DNA of 64,000 nucleotides from Acanthacorydalis orientalis (taxonomy: Eukaryota > Arthropoda > Insecta > Megaloptera > Corydalidae), in the NCBI GenBank assembly GCA_034766995.1, contig CM068321.1:10164026-10228025 (forward strand), read 5' to 3'. Every line of letters starts with the position of its first letter. The stretch's first letter is position 1. A program made the translations under genes and the position numbers. The notes under the pieces are model-generated. The model was not told the origin of the DNA and ran no database searches. It saw nothing but the letters and a program-made list of their open reading frames with translations. This document shows positions 50,560 to 63,706 of this stretch, piece after piece.

Positions 50560-51141
50560 AAATCACATCCAATTTAATATTTTCGAAAATACTATGGAAG
50601 AACAAGAAAAGAGAATTGTGGAATTAAACAACAGTACTCGAAAAATAGGACAACATAAATTACAGATAAAGAAAAGTAATGTTTAATGATTTTGTTCTTT
50701 CGAAGAAAATAGAAATAAAAGGAATAGAAATCGAAGAATTCGCTAAGTATGTGGTACTTAATGCTAAAATAACACGACTTAAAACAGCGCAGAAAAGTAT
50801 AGAAAGATGGACATTGGAAATAACAAGAAGAGATAAGAGAATAATAGGGTGGATACGAAAACAAACTGGAGTTACAGGTCTAATAAGATAAGTGAAAATA
50901 TTGAAATGGAAATGGGTGAGACATGTTGCAAAAGAGATGACAATCGATGGACAAGAGAAATTATTGATTGGGAACCAAGAAATTTAAAAAGACCTAGGAA
51001 AACATCTATGAATATATGAGGTAATGACAGCAAAACTTATTCGAAATTGATGGAAAAGAGATAGAGGTATTTGAATCATTTGAACAAGAAAGATTTGAAA
51101 GAAGGCTTCATGCAACTGTGGATCGAAAGAAGTTGGCGATG

Positions 51142-51148
<7 letters not shown>
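50560..51148 (+). mobile_element. LINE ORF2 3' part (RT thumb and C-terminus)
   Basis: The frame 50679-50891 contains LKTAQKSIERWTLEITRRDK and then GWIRKQTGVTGLI, the conserved segment after the RT domain of RTE/Jockey-like elements (lktxqrametxmlgiklrDrirnexirxxtgv.di). It continues past a stop with LKWKWVRHVAK (about 50897-50930) and, one frame over, NRWTREIIDWEPRNLKRPRK (about 50942-51000), matching W-a-G-H-v-a-r...RWt.rvldWxPr..kR..GRP. The tail LKEGFMQLWIERSW (about 51094-51140) resembles the last residues of such ORFs. The element ends in GATGAT and runs directly into an (AT)n array at 51143. Severely truncated at the 5' side; several stops. Confidence 0.8.
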
Positions 51149-51186
<38 letters not shown>

Positions 51187-51230
51187 ACACACATATGTAT
51201 ATATATAAATATATGTGTGTGTGTATAAAG
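51143..51230. repeat. (AT)n array with CA/TG foldback tail
   Basis: 40 bp TA directly after the LINE 3' end, then GTATACACACATATG and CATATATTTATATATA-type sequence mirrored by ATGTGTGTGTGTATA. Confidence 0.96.
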
Positions 51231-51899
51231 TTTTATTAACATATTAGAATTTTTATACATGGTTATAAATAAATATTTCAATGAAAGATTTGCTTTTTAT
51301 ATAATTTGAAAGATTAATTAATTTTAACAAATATGTAGTACAACAGTTTGCTTTATAAATATTATTCTAAACCGAATTGATATTAAATCTTAAATGAACA
51401 TTCGTACATTGTTGGGCTAGTATATATGTTTTTGTGGTATTTTAATATCGGATATTTCTAGTATTTTAACGTTATATAATTGAAAAAAAATCAAATAATC
51501 TTCAGCATAATTCTTATCTTCGTACTATTCTGAGAAAAAAATTGAATAAACTGTCTGTCGTCAGTGGCAGTGAGAGAGAGATAGAAACTGAAAAGAATTA
51601 GAGTATTTAGAATAAAAATGGCTAAACATGATAAAAATACATGAAACCAGTTTAATTTTAGTTGTCATATTGCTATGTTGAATCTCTTTTCTGATTATAT
51701 AACGCGATAGACTTAAAACACCCGGTATATATTTTTGTGTATACATTGTAGTATAAGAAAACTGGTTGCAGATGATGAACATCAACATTAAGCATGAAAT
51801 ACGTTTACCACATGACATAAAAAAGACATCCACAGAGATTTCTGTTCCGTTTGTACCATCAGTCATTTTTACTCTTCTGGGGTAATAGAGAAACCATTA

Positions 51900-54800
51900 A
51901 GAAATAGAGAAAGAAATCTCATTTGTGGGAGAACATCCTAGCAAATTTCATACATATAAATTCGTATATTATATTAAACTCCACGGGATGTATCGAAAGA
52001 ACATCCTTTATAAAGTAAATGTGTGTGAAATGACAGCATGTATCGAGAAATGAAGATCGAATGGACTTGTCTCATTGGTGCAGATTATCTAACGGATATT
52101 TGACGGCCGTAAAGAAAACGCTCTGACCTATAAAACTTGTCATAAATCTTATTAGAAATAAATATGTGTCGTACAATACACGGAATGTCTATTATTTCGT
52201 ACGAGTAGTGGTTGAAACGCTTTAGACGGATTATAAGGAAAAATAAATAAGTATAGAGCTTTTAAAAGAATTTATTGTTCTTGTTCTCGAACGAAAAGAT
52301 TTGTTACAGTTAATTAATGATACAAAAGAATCACGGAAAGCTTTTATCACTTATTTTACGACGTACAAAACGCATAAGAAATGTATGCATCATTAATGAG
52401 CTGACCTAAATAAACATATCATTTTAACTTTAGAATTCTTTTATGTTAGAATTGAGAATGCCCTTATAAAAAATATAAAGAGTGTTATTTGCAAATAAAA
52501 AAAATATATAAATATACATTTTTCTTATTGATACTTATTGATTCGTAAATATTTCTGTGTACATTCAGTGTATATAAAATTATTCCTACACTTTTTATTT
52601 CGAATTCAAAATTAACATTACAGATATTTTTATTGTGAATGAATGAATATTTTAAGGCTTTTGTAGGCGTCGTTAACTTTGTTCATATTCACACATTTTT
52701 ATTGTATTATTTAATTTTATTAATATGTTAAACAAATTTAAAATATAAAAAAATGCCATGAAAAAGTAATAATATAACAAAAATGAGCAGAATAAAATTA
52801 TTAATACATAAAAACAACATATTTTAATAAATTTTGCTATTTAGTATGAGGAGAATATCATTTATCTCCACAGTTTTAGGCATTTTGTTGTAAAGCAAAT
52901 GATGATTATGAATTTTCAGTGAAATAGTATATTATTTTAAACTGTGTACTATTTAAGAAAAAGTAACATTTATGAATGCAGAAAACATAATTTGTATTAA
53001 GGTAAACCAGGTGACATCTTTTTATGATTTATTCTCTTCTCTACTTGCTTCTTCGATCCTGGCCTTAGTATTTTTCTTGTCTTTTATTTTTTGTAAAATA
53101 TTGTTACAGGCATTAATTTATTTGTTTATTACCTTACATACTAAAGCAACACCTGAAAGTTATGTGTCATTTTTGATACAGAAATCTAGAAAAGTGTTTA
53201 ATAAACAAGAAATTTTTTGAATATTTCTTCTGATTTATATTTTACTTTTCATTGTAAAACATGTATAATATTACAAATAAGTTCATCGAAAAAGACTATA
53301 TAAACTATAAATAAACAGTACTACAATAATTTTCTTCTATTAAAATATATTTCTCCTATTTAAATACAAGCATACTAATTAATTTGCCTATGTGTGGATA
53401 CTTTTGTGTTAGTATTCTTATCATTTATTATTTATGTTCTCTTTATTGAATATAGAATTTGTTTTTTAATTCATATTTTTAACAAAAATGTTTAATAGAC
53501 TAGTTACATGAAAGAATATGATTGGGATTTAGAAATAAGTATAAAATTAACTAGATGAATAATTTTGTTGACAGCTGGATACATAAAGAAGCTGATGATT
53601 CAATATCAGACATACCATGTACAAGCACAGGAATAAAGTTAGTTGAGTCATCAGTGAAACATTCCAGTCGGTTTTTATTGCGGTAGTATTAAAATGGAAT
53701 CTCTAAGAATTAAAAATAAGCGTCTGAAGTGTTGAGTTTATTATGTGTATCGCCAGTTGAACTTTTTTCAAGATAAAAGTATGAGTTATTATTATTTAGT
53801 TGATACATTTAGTTGACAATTTAATCAAACAAAATCTTTCAGACACGAACACAGACGTTTTAAAAATTTGTAATTTATTTATAGTTTGTGTCATCGAGTT
53901 TTGTTATTAAATATAAAAGACAACGTTTGTCATATCGTCTCCTATTATATACTTAAATAAACGAACGAACGTGAAAATGTTGGCACGTGACGAGACACTT
54001 TGTCAGCATTTTCATTTCCTCCAAAAGCTACGTGGCTGGCAATCCAAAAAAATACGATAGATATACTTCACAAGAATATACCAGTTTATAGCTCTGCAGT
54101 GAAAACTTTTTCAACAGGTAAAAACATGCATTCGTGTACGCTTCTGTTTACAGACAAGGGCATATTCTGTAGCGTCTATTGATTAAGAAAAATCAGTAAA
54201 AATTGGTATCAGTAGTAAAATAATATAGGGTAGTATTAAAATCGAGATCTCTCTTATGATTGCTAGATATTATAAAAATATTCTTGCCAGAAACAAGGCG
54301 AGAGTTAAAATGCAAAATGAAATCAGATTTAATTTTTTAGTTTAATTTCATTTACTGTTTTGAATTGAATGGATGTAACTTCTTAAATTATGTATCATTA
54401 AAAAACTCAGTAAAAGTAATATAATTCAATAGAAAAATTGTTACAGTAGGACAAGTGAAAACAAATGTATGGTTTTTAGAATTCATGAATGAATTTTCCA
54501 TTTGCTTCACAAACATTATTTTTTTCTGATCAGGAATATTCATTAGTTGAATATTGATTGTTTTTAAGTATTACTTATATACAATGGTGATGTCGTTATC
54601 CTGAGATGTAGCCCTAAGATATATAGATAAATCTAATTGTGACTGATCTAACCATATTGGAACAAAATGACATCCTGATCAACACAACTACATAAGTATC
54701 GTAATATTAGAAATTGAAAATTCATCTGTCAGAGTGAATTTAACCACAGTACCAGCAGCATTAGTTTTTTGAAATAAATTTATTTAGCTAAGTCTTGCAT

Positions 54801-55470
54801 CAAAAAACAATAATCAACACCATAATTTTTAAATTGTGGATTATCCTAAATTATTGTAATTATGGATCATGTATACTTTCAATTATCTACTTAAGCTAAT
54901 AATTAATGTTAATTCAAGCATCTTCCCACACAAGTTATTTAATTATGTTAGTACTTTAGTTAATAGCTACTTCTTTTCGAATTGATTCTCTTCAATTATT
55001 TTTAAATTAAATATATAATTAATGTTACTATGTTCTTATTACCATGTACTCAAATTTTGCTGTAATATGGTCAGTTTGAGTTCATTTTTCAAGTTATTTA
55101 TATATTTTTCAATATATATCAATAATCATTCATTGAATACTTGTTATTATTGCATTTTTTGTTTGTTTTTGGAGGCAATAAAAAATCATTTAAGAAAAAC
55201 TTTGTCTTCTTAATACCAATCGTTTGATCAATCTGTTTTCATAAAGAAACAATTATCAAAATATGTAATCTTCTTGTTATCAACATTTTTTTTAGAATAT
55301 TTTGATAATATTTTCGATTTAAAATTGCAGAATTTTTCTAATATAATATCGTTTTTACTATTTTATTTAGAATACTTGTACTTTGTGAATTCGATGAAAT
55401 GTGCTGTAGGTAAATTCTATCTCAATCGAGTTTATTTATTTTTATAAATGTTTTTTAAATTGTTGTTTTG
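51900..55470. other. AT-rich DNA without recognised genes
   Basis: Frames 52972-53220 (one hydrophobic segment), 54000-54182 and 55022-55213 (+) are unassigned. Nothing beyond the repeat copy at 54543 was recognised. Confidence 0.55.
54543..54612 (-). repeat. Dispersed CTGAAGATG-type repeat copy, degenerate
   Basis: On minus: ATCTCAGGATAACGACATC, ACCATTGTATATAAGTAA, then AACAATCAATATTC. It aligns along the family consensus but the core is lost. Confidence 0.35.
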
Positions 55471-55477
55471 TCTGGAG

Positions 55478-55479
<2 letters not shown>

Positions 55480-55549
<70 letters not shown>
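55480..55549. repeat. (AT)n microsatellite
   Basis: 70 bp; abuts the CpG-richer island that starts at 55560. Confidence 0.98.
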
Positions 55550-55551
<2 letters not shown>

Positions 55552-55559
55552 CGCTCAAA

Positions 55560-55869
55560 ACTAATTAAATTTAACTAGCGACGATGGTGGCGGACAAATG
55601 CCTTGAATGCGTTTCTAGTTAATTGAAGAGCATTGTTCGCGATCCAGTTCGAAACTGGTGCGACGAGAACGAATCTCACACTCCACTGATCCGTACGAAA
55701 TATTATTTATCTTTCGCGAAACTTCACTGTCGGTACTACGTTTTACTGTGTCGAGTGTTTGTGTTTCAGTTATTCCGCGAATGAGATTTTAACGCGCTCT
55801 CACAACAAATAGACTGGCGGAAGTTCGCTGGCTTCGTTCGCTTTGTGCGTAAGTTTACAAGAAATAGAT
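55560..55869 (+). promoter_or_regulatory. CpG-richer island with a possible spliced untranslated exon
   Basis: Balanced sequence directly after a 70-bp (AT)n array. GTTTGTGTTTCAG ends at 55769, a good acceptor shape, and GTGC|GTAAGT places a strong donor-like site after 55848, enclosing a 79-bp segment. That segment has a TGA near its start and then stays open to the donor without an ATG, so it would be untranslated or internal in one frame. Alternatively it is simply a conserved control element. The splice reading is inference from consensus sites only. Confidence 0.3.
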
Positions 55870-56245
55870 AAATAGTATAAGAAAAAGCCGACTGAATCAT
55901 CGTATATAGGAACATAATGTATTTGAGTATTAAAGTTTTATAAAAATATCTTCGAAATAGTTTTATAATACATAAAACACACTCTATATTCTGATCAACA
56001 TCTAAATCTCACACTCGTTTTTCTCTCATCTTTTTTATATGTTTTTCATGCTCTAATTTTTTTCAATAATAAAGATATCAATCAACGAGAAATATATTTT
56101 TTTATTTTCTAGTTATCTCAGTCTGTATCATAAATAAAAATAGATTGATGTATTTGGTACACAATAGTAGTACATTTTTATAAATAAACTTGATAAAAAT
56201 TATATCGAAAAACAAATCATTAAATTTAAATTTATTATTTCATCA

Positions 56246-57518
56246 TAGGAGGGTAGGGTAATGTTCCAGGCCTGAATAAGAAAACATTTTTTGTATTGAT
56301 TTTCATTAATTTCTTAACATAATTTCCATTTAGTTCGATACACTTTTTCCAACGGTGTTCTAGATCGGTTATGCCAGACTGATAAACCGATTGGTCAAGG
56401 TTCTCAAAATAGCCATTTACAGCGTCGCTGATTTCATTGTCGCTCGCAAATATTTTGCTACCCATTCTCGAGGTTAGGAAAGAGATAAAAGTCGCTTGAG
56501 GCTAAATGTGTCAAGTATGGTGGGTGGGCAAGCAAGTCGAACTTTAATTCATTGATTTTAGCCATCTCAGTAACTGATGTGTGGACTGGCGCATTGTCAT
56601 GATGAAACAGCACTTTCTTTTTCGCCAAATGTGGCCATTTTTACTTGATTTCATCGTTCAAATGCCGCAGTAAGTTCGAGTAATACTCGTTATTAATTGT
56701 TTTTTTTTCCTTTTCAAGGTAGTAATTCATGAGTATTTCACACGCATCCTAAAAACGTGTTACCATAACCTTACCAGTCGATGGAATTGTCTTTGCCTTT
56801 TTTGTAGTTGGTTCGCCTTTCATGGTCCATCGTTTCGACTGTTGTTTGATCTCAAGAATGAGTAGTGAACCCAAGTCTTATCAACGGTTATGTATCGACG
56901 CAAAAATTCGGTTGGATTTCGTTTATAGAGTGCCAAACAATCGGTTGATACGTCCTTTCGATATTATTTTTGGTCAAGTATGAGCAAACGCGGCACGCAT
57001 CTAACGCACAGCTTTGTTATACTCAAATGTTCGTGTAAGATATTGCGTACACGTTCCGTTGGTATTCTAAGTCTTTGCCATCTCACTTACTTTCACTCTG
57101 CGTTTTTCCAAAACGCTTTTATGAATTTTTTCAATCATTTCTATTGTAGTCCTTTTAATTGGATGTCCACTGCATGTTTCATCACTGGTGCTTGTCCGAC
57201 TCAATTTAAGGTCGGAAACCCAGCGCTTAACTGTTATATTCGATGGAGAGGAGTCTCACAACGTTGGATCCAGTTCTTTTTTATATCGATTGCACGTAAG
57301 CTTTTCGAAAAAAATTAATCACTGCACGAGTTTCTATTTTTAAAAACGATGCTTGAGGTGTTCACTTCGGCAGGCTGTCAAGCCAATACTTAACAACTTA
57401 TTGACTTGAATCTTCGAACATAGCCATATGATGAATTAATTCATGCAACACCATCAAATTATTGAACATAGTGTCGCCATTTATATGTAAGACCCGGAAC
57501 TTTTACCCTACCCTCTCG
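56246..57518 (-). mobile_element. Full-length dead mariner transposon (third lineage)
   Basis: The right end read inward from 57518 is CGAGAGGGTAGGGTAAAAGT and the left end is GGAGGGTAGGGTAATGTTCC (56248 on). A TA follows the right end (57519-57520); the left boundary is uncertain by 2-3 bp. Minus-strand pieces: WVSDLKLSRTSTSDETCSGH (about 57150-57230), EMIEKIHKSVLEKRRVKVSE (about 57085-57145), TVDKTWVHY (first Asp, about 56880), FHHDNAPVHTSVTEMAK (second Asp, about 56600) and HPPYLTHLASSDFYLF (third Asp, about 56490), with 34 residues between the last two. The frame 56235-56465 gives the C-terminus LEHRWKKCIELNGNYVKK. Multiple stops and shifts. Inactive. Confidence 0.9.
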
Positions 57519-57569
57519 TATACTAAATCACAAAGAAAGAATCTCCTGTGACATATTGAATATACACTT

Positions 57570-57960
57570 CAGAACATCAAACGAATGAATGTATACTTGA
57601 ACGACGAATTGATTTATTTAATTAAACTACTGAACTGCTCTCCGAATAAAATCAAAGCGATTTCTTTTCAATACGAGGAAAAAAGTTGCACGAAAAAGCG
57701 CGTCGAAAGCGTTCAACAGAGGGAATATCTTTCACAGATCTCTGTAGATTGTTATTATTTTCCGATCGTTCGTCGTCGCGTACGTCGATCAAAAGCCGCC
57801 GTCACCGTCAGCGTCTAAAGAAAATGACTATCAACTTGACATATCTGTAAATATTGACGAAAACTGTTCGAATGAGCCGGGTGTACGGCGGAGGCGTCTG
57901 TTTATTTTTTAAACGTCAACGACAGGACGTGTCATGTGTGTATTCATGTGTATGAGTGTA
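57570..57960. other. CpG-richer patch, no gene recognised
   Basis: Immediately beyond the mariner at 56246-57518. Contains CGTTCGTCGTCGCGTACGTC and GCCGCCGTCACCGTCAGCG. The plus frame 57585-57818 (77 codons) has no known domain. Confidence 0.35.
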
Positions 57961-58060
57961 CGGTTAAAGTCTATTCTCGGTGTTGTCACTGGAACAAATT
58001 TCTGTACAGATCTTGTCGGTGATTTGACTGGCTTATGTACACACATACACGCGTACATAA

Positions 58061-58115
<55 letters not shown>
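58061..58115. repeat. (CA)n-(AT)n array
   Basis: ACACACACACACAC passing into 41 bp of AT. Confidence 0.97.
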
Positions 58116-58121
<6 letters not shown>

Positions 58122-58681
58122 GACGATTAATATTATAAATCCTTGATTTTCACAGATGTTTTGGATTGTGTAACGTGTTTATAAAGCGATTATAAAAATT
58201 ATAAACTATTCATATCCTGTTTTGTTAAAAAAAAATTGTCATCCCTTTTGTATTATATATGATTGTCAATAGCCACACTTCAGGAAAATAAAATAGAAAA
58301 GTACAAAAGAGGCTTAGATTATTATAAAAGTAAGAAAATATGTAAAAATAAAATTTGAAATTATTTTTTTTTGTTTTATAAAATTCTTATTGTATTATTC
58401 ATTCTGTTTATATAGTACAATTTCAGTCTTTTTTAATGTATGAATACTAAATCAGTCATTATAAATATCAAACATTTAGTTCGAACAACAGAGGCGTCCG
58501 TCATTCTTTTAAATTTAAAATTAAAGAATAGTAGCTGTTATGAATTGGAAACAAATGTTTTTTTTATAAAACTGAAACAATAACTTATTTCTTATAAATT
58601 TTTTTTCAAGATACTTGCAGAAAAATTTTATTGCGATATAAGCCTTACCTCATGCCTATAAAATTATTCAGTTATTTAATG

Positions 58682-58684
<3 letters not shown>

Positions 58685-58718
<34 letters not shown>

Positions 58719-58736
58719 CACAAATATATATATATA
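58685..58736. repeat. Two (AT)n tracts
   Basis: 58685-58715 and 58723-58736, separated by ACACAA. Confidence 0.95.
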
Positions 58737-58739
58737 GCA

Positions 58740-59540
58740 TGATTTTTTTATTAACAAGTAAAGAAAATTATTATTCATAAATTGATTAGACATTAAATTA
58801 AAATAGACTAAGTACAGTATTTATAATAATTATGGTTTATCAACAGTTCTTGCTCTTTGTTAACATTTTTTACTTCCGATGGACTATATTTTTACAATAA
58901 TACAAGAAAGTTTAATTTTCTCATCATATGTATCAGTTACAATTGCCGTATTATAAGAAGTTTTTAAACTACTTATCTTACGTTATGAATAAACATTTTT
59001 TATAATTTAATTTGTCGCGAACAATTTTGAACACAAAAAGAAATATTCTGTTATTGACTGTCTCATATTTCTCGCATAAATTATTCTTTATTAAACTTCC
59101 ACTGGTTTCACACAAGTGATTCTAATGCCACAAAATATGGCTGTAAATATAAGTACATTAGTTACTATATACGTTCATGTACTAACAACAATGCGTTTTC
59201 GGTTATGGGGCCAAATATAATCACCACAAACGATCGTATGAAATCGCTTTTATTCAAGATGAAAATCAGTTTATCATTGTTAGATGTTTCATTCATTTTC
59301 TGTTAATAATAATAAAATTAAATTTTAATATTTCGAAAACGTTAATCGATACAAATTTTATTTAAATTGTTTTAGATTTCTCAATTTTAATTTTTATTTG
59401 CCTATAAACATATAAAATACGAATTAGGTTATTTATATTCTGTTCATTACAAATGACTTCCTGCTGCACTCGTTCATTTACGTATGGTGTATTATTTTAA
59501 CATACAAAATAATTATTTTAACAATTAAAATCATATTTTT
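58740..59540. other. AT-rich DNA, nothing recognised
   Basis: No frame, repeat or RNA gene could be supported here. Confidence 0.6.
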
Positions 59541-59606
59541 TTTCATTAGATTTTGTATCCCAGTGATTCGTACATCTATGTATGTATCCTATCTATCTAT
59601 CTTATT

Positions 59607-59620
59607 TCTCTCTCTCTCTC

Positions 59621-59669
<49 letters not shown>

Positions 59670-59680
59670 TTATTTATTTA
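59607..59680. repeat. (TC)n-(TA)n-(TTTA)n compound array
   Basis: TCTCTCTCTCTC, then TA with one TACA, then TTTATTTATTTATTTA. Confidence 0.96.
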
Positions 59681-59760
59681 TGGTACACAAAAAACTACTA
59701 GAAAGTACAAAGTGCTTATCTTTTATCGTCTTAGGAAAACTGTCATTATTATCAGTAATA

Positions 59761-59842
59761 CACACACACACCCACTTACATACATACATACATACATATG
59801 TATTTATATATTTATATGTATGTGTGTATGTATGTATGTATG
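59761..59842. repeat. (CA)n and (CATA)n/(TATG)n foldback
   Basis: CACACACACAC, then (CATA)5, an ATTTATATATTTATAT centre and (TGTA/TATG)n: the arms are complementary. Confidence 0.92.
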
Positions 59843-59952
59843 GTATGTATAATATTCTCAGAACATTCGTTTACAGTATGAGTTTGATATTTCAAGTGCA
59901 TCATAGATAAAATATTTATTTGTGTTTTCGAAAAAAAACTAAGTAGACAGGC

Positions 59953-59958
<6 letters not shown>

Positions 59959-60023
<65 letters not shown>
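59959..60023. repeat. (AT)n microsatellite
   Basis: 65 bp of TA, followed by a GA-rich stretch. Confidence 0.98.
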
Positions 60024-60026
<3 letters not shown>

Positions 60027-60082
60027 AGAACGAGAGAGAGAAAGTTCTCAGATTCATATAAACACATAAATAAAAGCGGGTA

Positions 60083-60087
<5 letters not shown>

Positions 60088-60131
<44 letters not shown>
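60088..60131. repeat. (AT)n microsatellite
   Basis: 44 bp; fifth simple-repeat tract within 530 bp. Confidence 0.98.
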
Positions 60132-60133
<2 letters not shown>

Positions 60134-60609
60134 ACAAAAAAATATCCTTATCTTCACATGTCTGTAAGCTACGTACCATATATGTAAATTAGGTTTCCAT
60201 CTCTTCTATTAAAATTAAATACCGCGATAAATCTGAAACTAATAATAGTAAAGATTATAATTAGTTGAATTATGTCATTTTGATTAAGACAAATAAAAAC
60301 AATGAAATACAAATAATAAATAAAGTCGCAGTGTATGATATAGGAATTAAAAGAAAAAAGTAACAAAAAAAATAGTATAGATGGAAATGGAAAGTGGTGT
60401 AAACGAATGTAAAAGCTATATAAAGGTAATAAAAGAAGACAGATATGAAAACATTTGTAGGACTAAAGAACCATTGTTATTTACTTATTAATTTGATTAT
60501 ATTTCCTATAATAATTCTGTAATATATAGTGGTATGTATTTTTTATTACATAAACTTACTTTTTTTAAGTGAATGACATTCACACAATATAATTACAGTT
60601 GTTTTTAAT

Positions 60610-60616
60610 ACATATA

Positions 60617-60648
<32 letters not shown>
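60610..60648. repeat. (GT)n-(AT)n tract
   Basis: CATATATGTGTGTGTATA then TA to 60648. Confidence 0.94.
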
Positions 60649-60649
<1 letters not shown>

Positions 60650-61060
60650 AGATTATTTTATATATTTTGTTATATAGCGTTGATAAAACTGTGTGAAAAG
60701 GAAAATAAACAACCGTTTTATTTATATTTTATTCAAAATGAGTAAAAACGTATTGAATATTTTCACATTACTTATGAATTAGCTTTAATAAAAACAGTTC
60801 TTCAAATTGAAACATTCAAATATCTATCTAAATTTCTAACTCTGAAAAATCTCAGAGAGAAAAAACTTCACTACGTTTTATACAGAATTCAAAAAGTGTA
60901 CTAAACTTGTCGGTATGCAGGTATTTTTATTTAGTTACTAAGACCGAGATGTCTTGATAAATTCCACAACGGTTGAATACTTTGAAGTGAGGCGAATCAT
61001 TCTTTCCTCTGTAGATGTGTATGTATAAACGCATCCCTTTACTAGATATATACAGATGTG

Positions 61061-61061
<1 letters not shown>

Positions 61062-61115
<54 letters not shown>

Positions 61116-61126
61116 CATACATACAT
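61062..61126. repeat. (AT)n-(CATA)n array
   Basis: 48 bp TA then CACATACATACATACATA; abuts the CpG-richer patch at 61130. Confidence 0.97.
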
Positions 61127-61129
61127 AAA

Positions 61130-61560
61130 AAGCAGCGGTTTTCGTCAGTGAATAAAGGAAGCTGGGAAATAAACGAAATGGATAATTTGAGGCGCGGAAC
61201 TCGCTTACGCTATTTACGAGACGATAAAATTTTATTTACACACGTAACAATTTAAAAATAGCTCTAGTATGTATGCGTGCAGTAGATTTTTTTAGCTGTT
61301 ACGAGTAAGTATTTAGTGTAAATAACAATAAGACGCGGCGGTTGGTGATGGTATTACTGCCTGGATGATACACAGATTGTGTAGGAGAAACGCATGAGAA
61401 GGTGTTGTGTGTAACGACGCTACAATGTAACAAAAACATTTCTTTTTTATATATATTCGTCGTCGCGACGATAACATATATATGAATGAGTGAGTATATT
61501 TCATATTTATGCACTTCGTGCGTAGGGAACGATTGAAAATATCAATAACGATGGAAAAAT
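61130..61560. other. CpG-richer patch, no gene recognised
   Basis: Includes GAGGCGCGGAACTCGC and TTCGTCGTCGCGACG. A donor-like GAGTAAGTAT occurs at 61302. Minus frames 61299-61514 and 61313-61504 overlap and are unassigned. Confidence 0.3.
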
Positions 61561-61843
61561 GCCGATGATCTAATGGTCGTTCATATTTATAACTTGCTAC
61601 AAGTATAAAAATATGGTAAAACAGTTTTTATATTTATGAAAAGATAAAGTTTATACTTCTGTATTTTTAGAAAATTTCTAATGTGTTTATTTTTCAGTAT
61701 TTGACTCGTTGAGTTTTAGTAGTTAAAATCAAATATTGATTATGAATTTATTAATAATTAATGAGTTGGGAAAAATACAAGATGCTAGTGTATTGTGTAT
61801 ACAATTTGATGTTTTGAAATCATATTTCGATTTACTCAATATT

Positions 61844-61848
<5 letters not shown>

Positions 61849-61901
<53 letters not shown>
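61849..61901. repeat. (AT)n microsatellite
   Basis: 53 bp alternating AT. Confidence 0.98.
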
Positions 61902-61903
<2 letters not shown>

Positions 61904-62519
61904 TGTGTACATTGATATATTTTAATTTTTTTAAAAGACCAGTAGACAAAAAAAGTTATTTAGTATAACAGAAATATACTGTTTTCAATTTTCTTAAAAA
62001 AAACAGTGTGTGTTATTCATTTATGTTAACTAAACAAAAATTATTTTGATCATAAGAACTCAAATCATAAATCCTTTCACAGGCTGCTACATATTTAATT
62101 CAACTTTATATAAAACACTTTTTCACTCACCCTATGAATTGTAAGCAGTTCTTATGATTCAAAATGTTTAATAATAGATTGTTTCTTATTGCGGATTATT
62201 CTGTACCTTTGAGTTCTAAAATATTGTCATAAATAATGAATTATGAAACATTTTTAATTGGAAACGTTTTTATGGTTTATGTGATATTCATTTGTGATTT
62301 TCATATTTTAACAGTCAGTTAAGTCACTATTCCAAATCTGATTCTGGTAAAATAAACTAGAATAAAATAATATTACATAGGCAATCAAACGTAAAACTAA
62401 AATATTGTACAATATCTAGACCGATATTTTAAAATATGCGTACATGGAGCGACTGAAACATTTCTTACAGAAGCTCATAATTCTTAATTGATCAAGATAT
62501 TGAGGTAAATCAAAAATAA

Positions 62520-62820
62520 ATAAATAAAGCCTACAATATAACCTCACATGCTGTGTGTTCATTTTTTAACATAATCACCATCATAGTTAACAAATTTTTG
62601 TCAACTCTGTAACAAGTTTCTTCATTCCATCAGTGAAGAAATTCTGGTTTTTGTTTTTCCAGTTAATTCTTTGTAGTACTTTAAATTTAGTTGGTTTCAG
62701 TTTAAATTCTTTCCTTTGAGTGCTGGGAGTAAGTAGAAATCAGATGGTGCTAGGTCTAGGCTGCAAGTCTGGATTTAATTTTTCACGAAAGGCTAGCATA
62801 TTTTTTAAGAAATTGATTCC
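62520..62820 (-). mobile_element. Mariner transposase C-terminal fragment
   Basis: On the minus strand, CSLDLAPSDFYLLPALK (about 62725-62775) is the mariner block around the third catalytic Asp. About 90 bp later FFTDGMKKLVTELTK (about 62590-62640) and YDGDYVKK (about 62555-62580) match the family C-terminus ff.eGikkLv.rw.kcv...GdYvek. Frameshifted between the blocks. The upstream part (above 62820) is not recognisable and no TIR was found. Confidence 0.7.
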
Positions 62821-62829
62821 AGATGAAAC

Positions 62830-63647
62830 AATTTTCACTGGAAAATATTACTTAAAATTTTTATTGCATGCATTAAAGTCTTTCAATATTTGTGATTGAT
62901 TATTTGAATGTTATTTTCAAAAAGATTTTCATCGATGAACATTTTGACAAGCGTTATAATAAAATGCTACAACTTAAGTGTGTTTCGAATAAACTACTAT
63001 TATTTAGAAACGTGTATTTTTTCAACGGTATGAAAATGTTTAAGATAAATTAAATACACATTAAAAACACAAAAAGCTATTGAAACATGAATAGCCATTT
63101 TTATTATATATTCTTATTATCTATTAATCCAGTAATCAAAAGTTTGTTATGTTTGTTTATTTTTATTAGAAATTTGGGATAATTACTCGATAACCCATTA
63201 TTTAAATTTCCATTATTTAGTTTTTGACAATTTCTACTTCAAGATTTTCATTGAAACACATTTTGAAATAAATTAACCGCATAGAAAATAGTTATTTATA
63301 TTAAAACCAAACGAAAAGTTATGTTCAGTTCTATTATATGTAATAATATAGAGATGTTATATACATAAGAAGTTTCAAAAATGAATTTTTTCATCAATTG
63401 AATATTTGATCAGAGATTGAATAAATCAAGATTATTGATTAGTGTCAAATTATAGAAACTTTTTATGTACCCACCCACAAACAACACTCAAAATGGTCAA
63501 TAATCAGTAGTTGAAAATTTTTGGTCAAACAGTGAGTGAAAAAATAATTTGTGAAAGTGAATTTACCCGAATTACGAGAATAGGTAATAACATTTTGATT
63601 TTCTCTAAACTGTTAAATATATTGATTTCTAGCATTCACTGTTTGTA

Positions 63648-63706
<59 letters not shown>

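Noticed and set aside
51705..51730. AACACCCGGTATA resembling the complement of a CGGGTGT transposon end
   Set aside because: Isolated word, no pair, no duplication.
56980..57318. 112-codon plus-strand frame
   Set aside because: Antisense of the minus-strand mariner HTH region.
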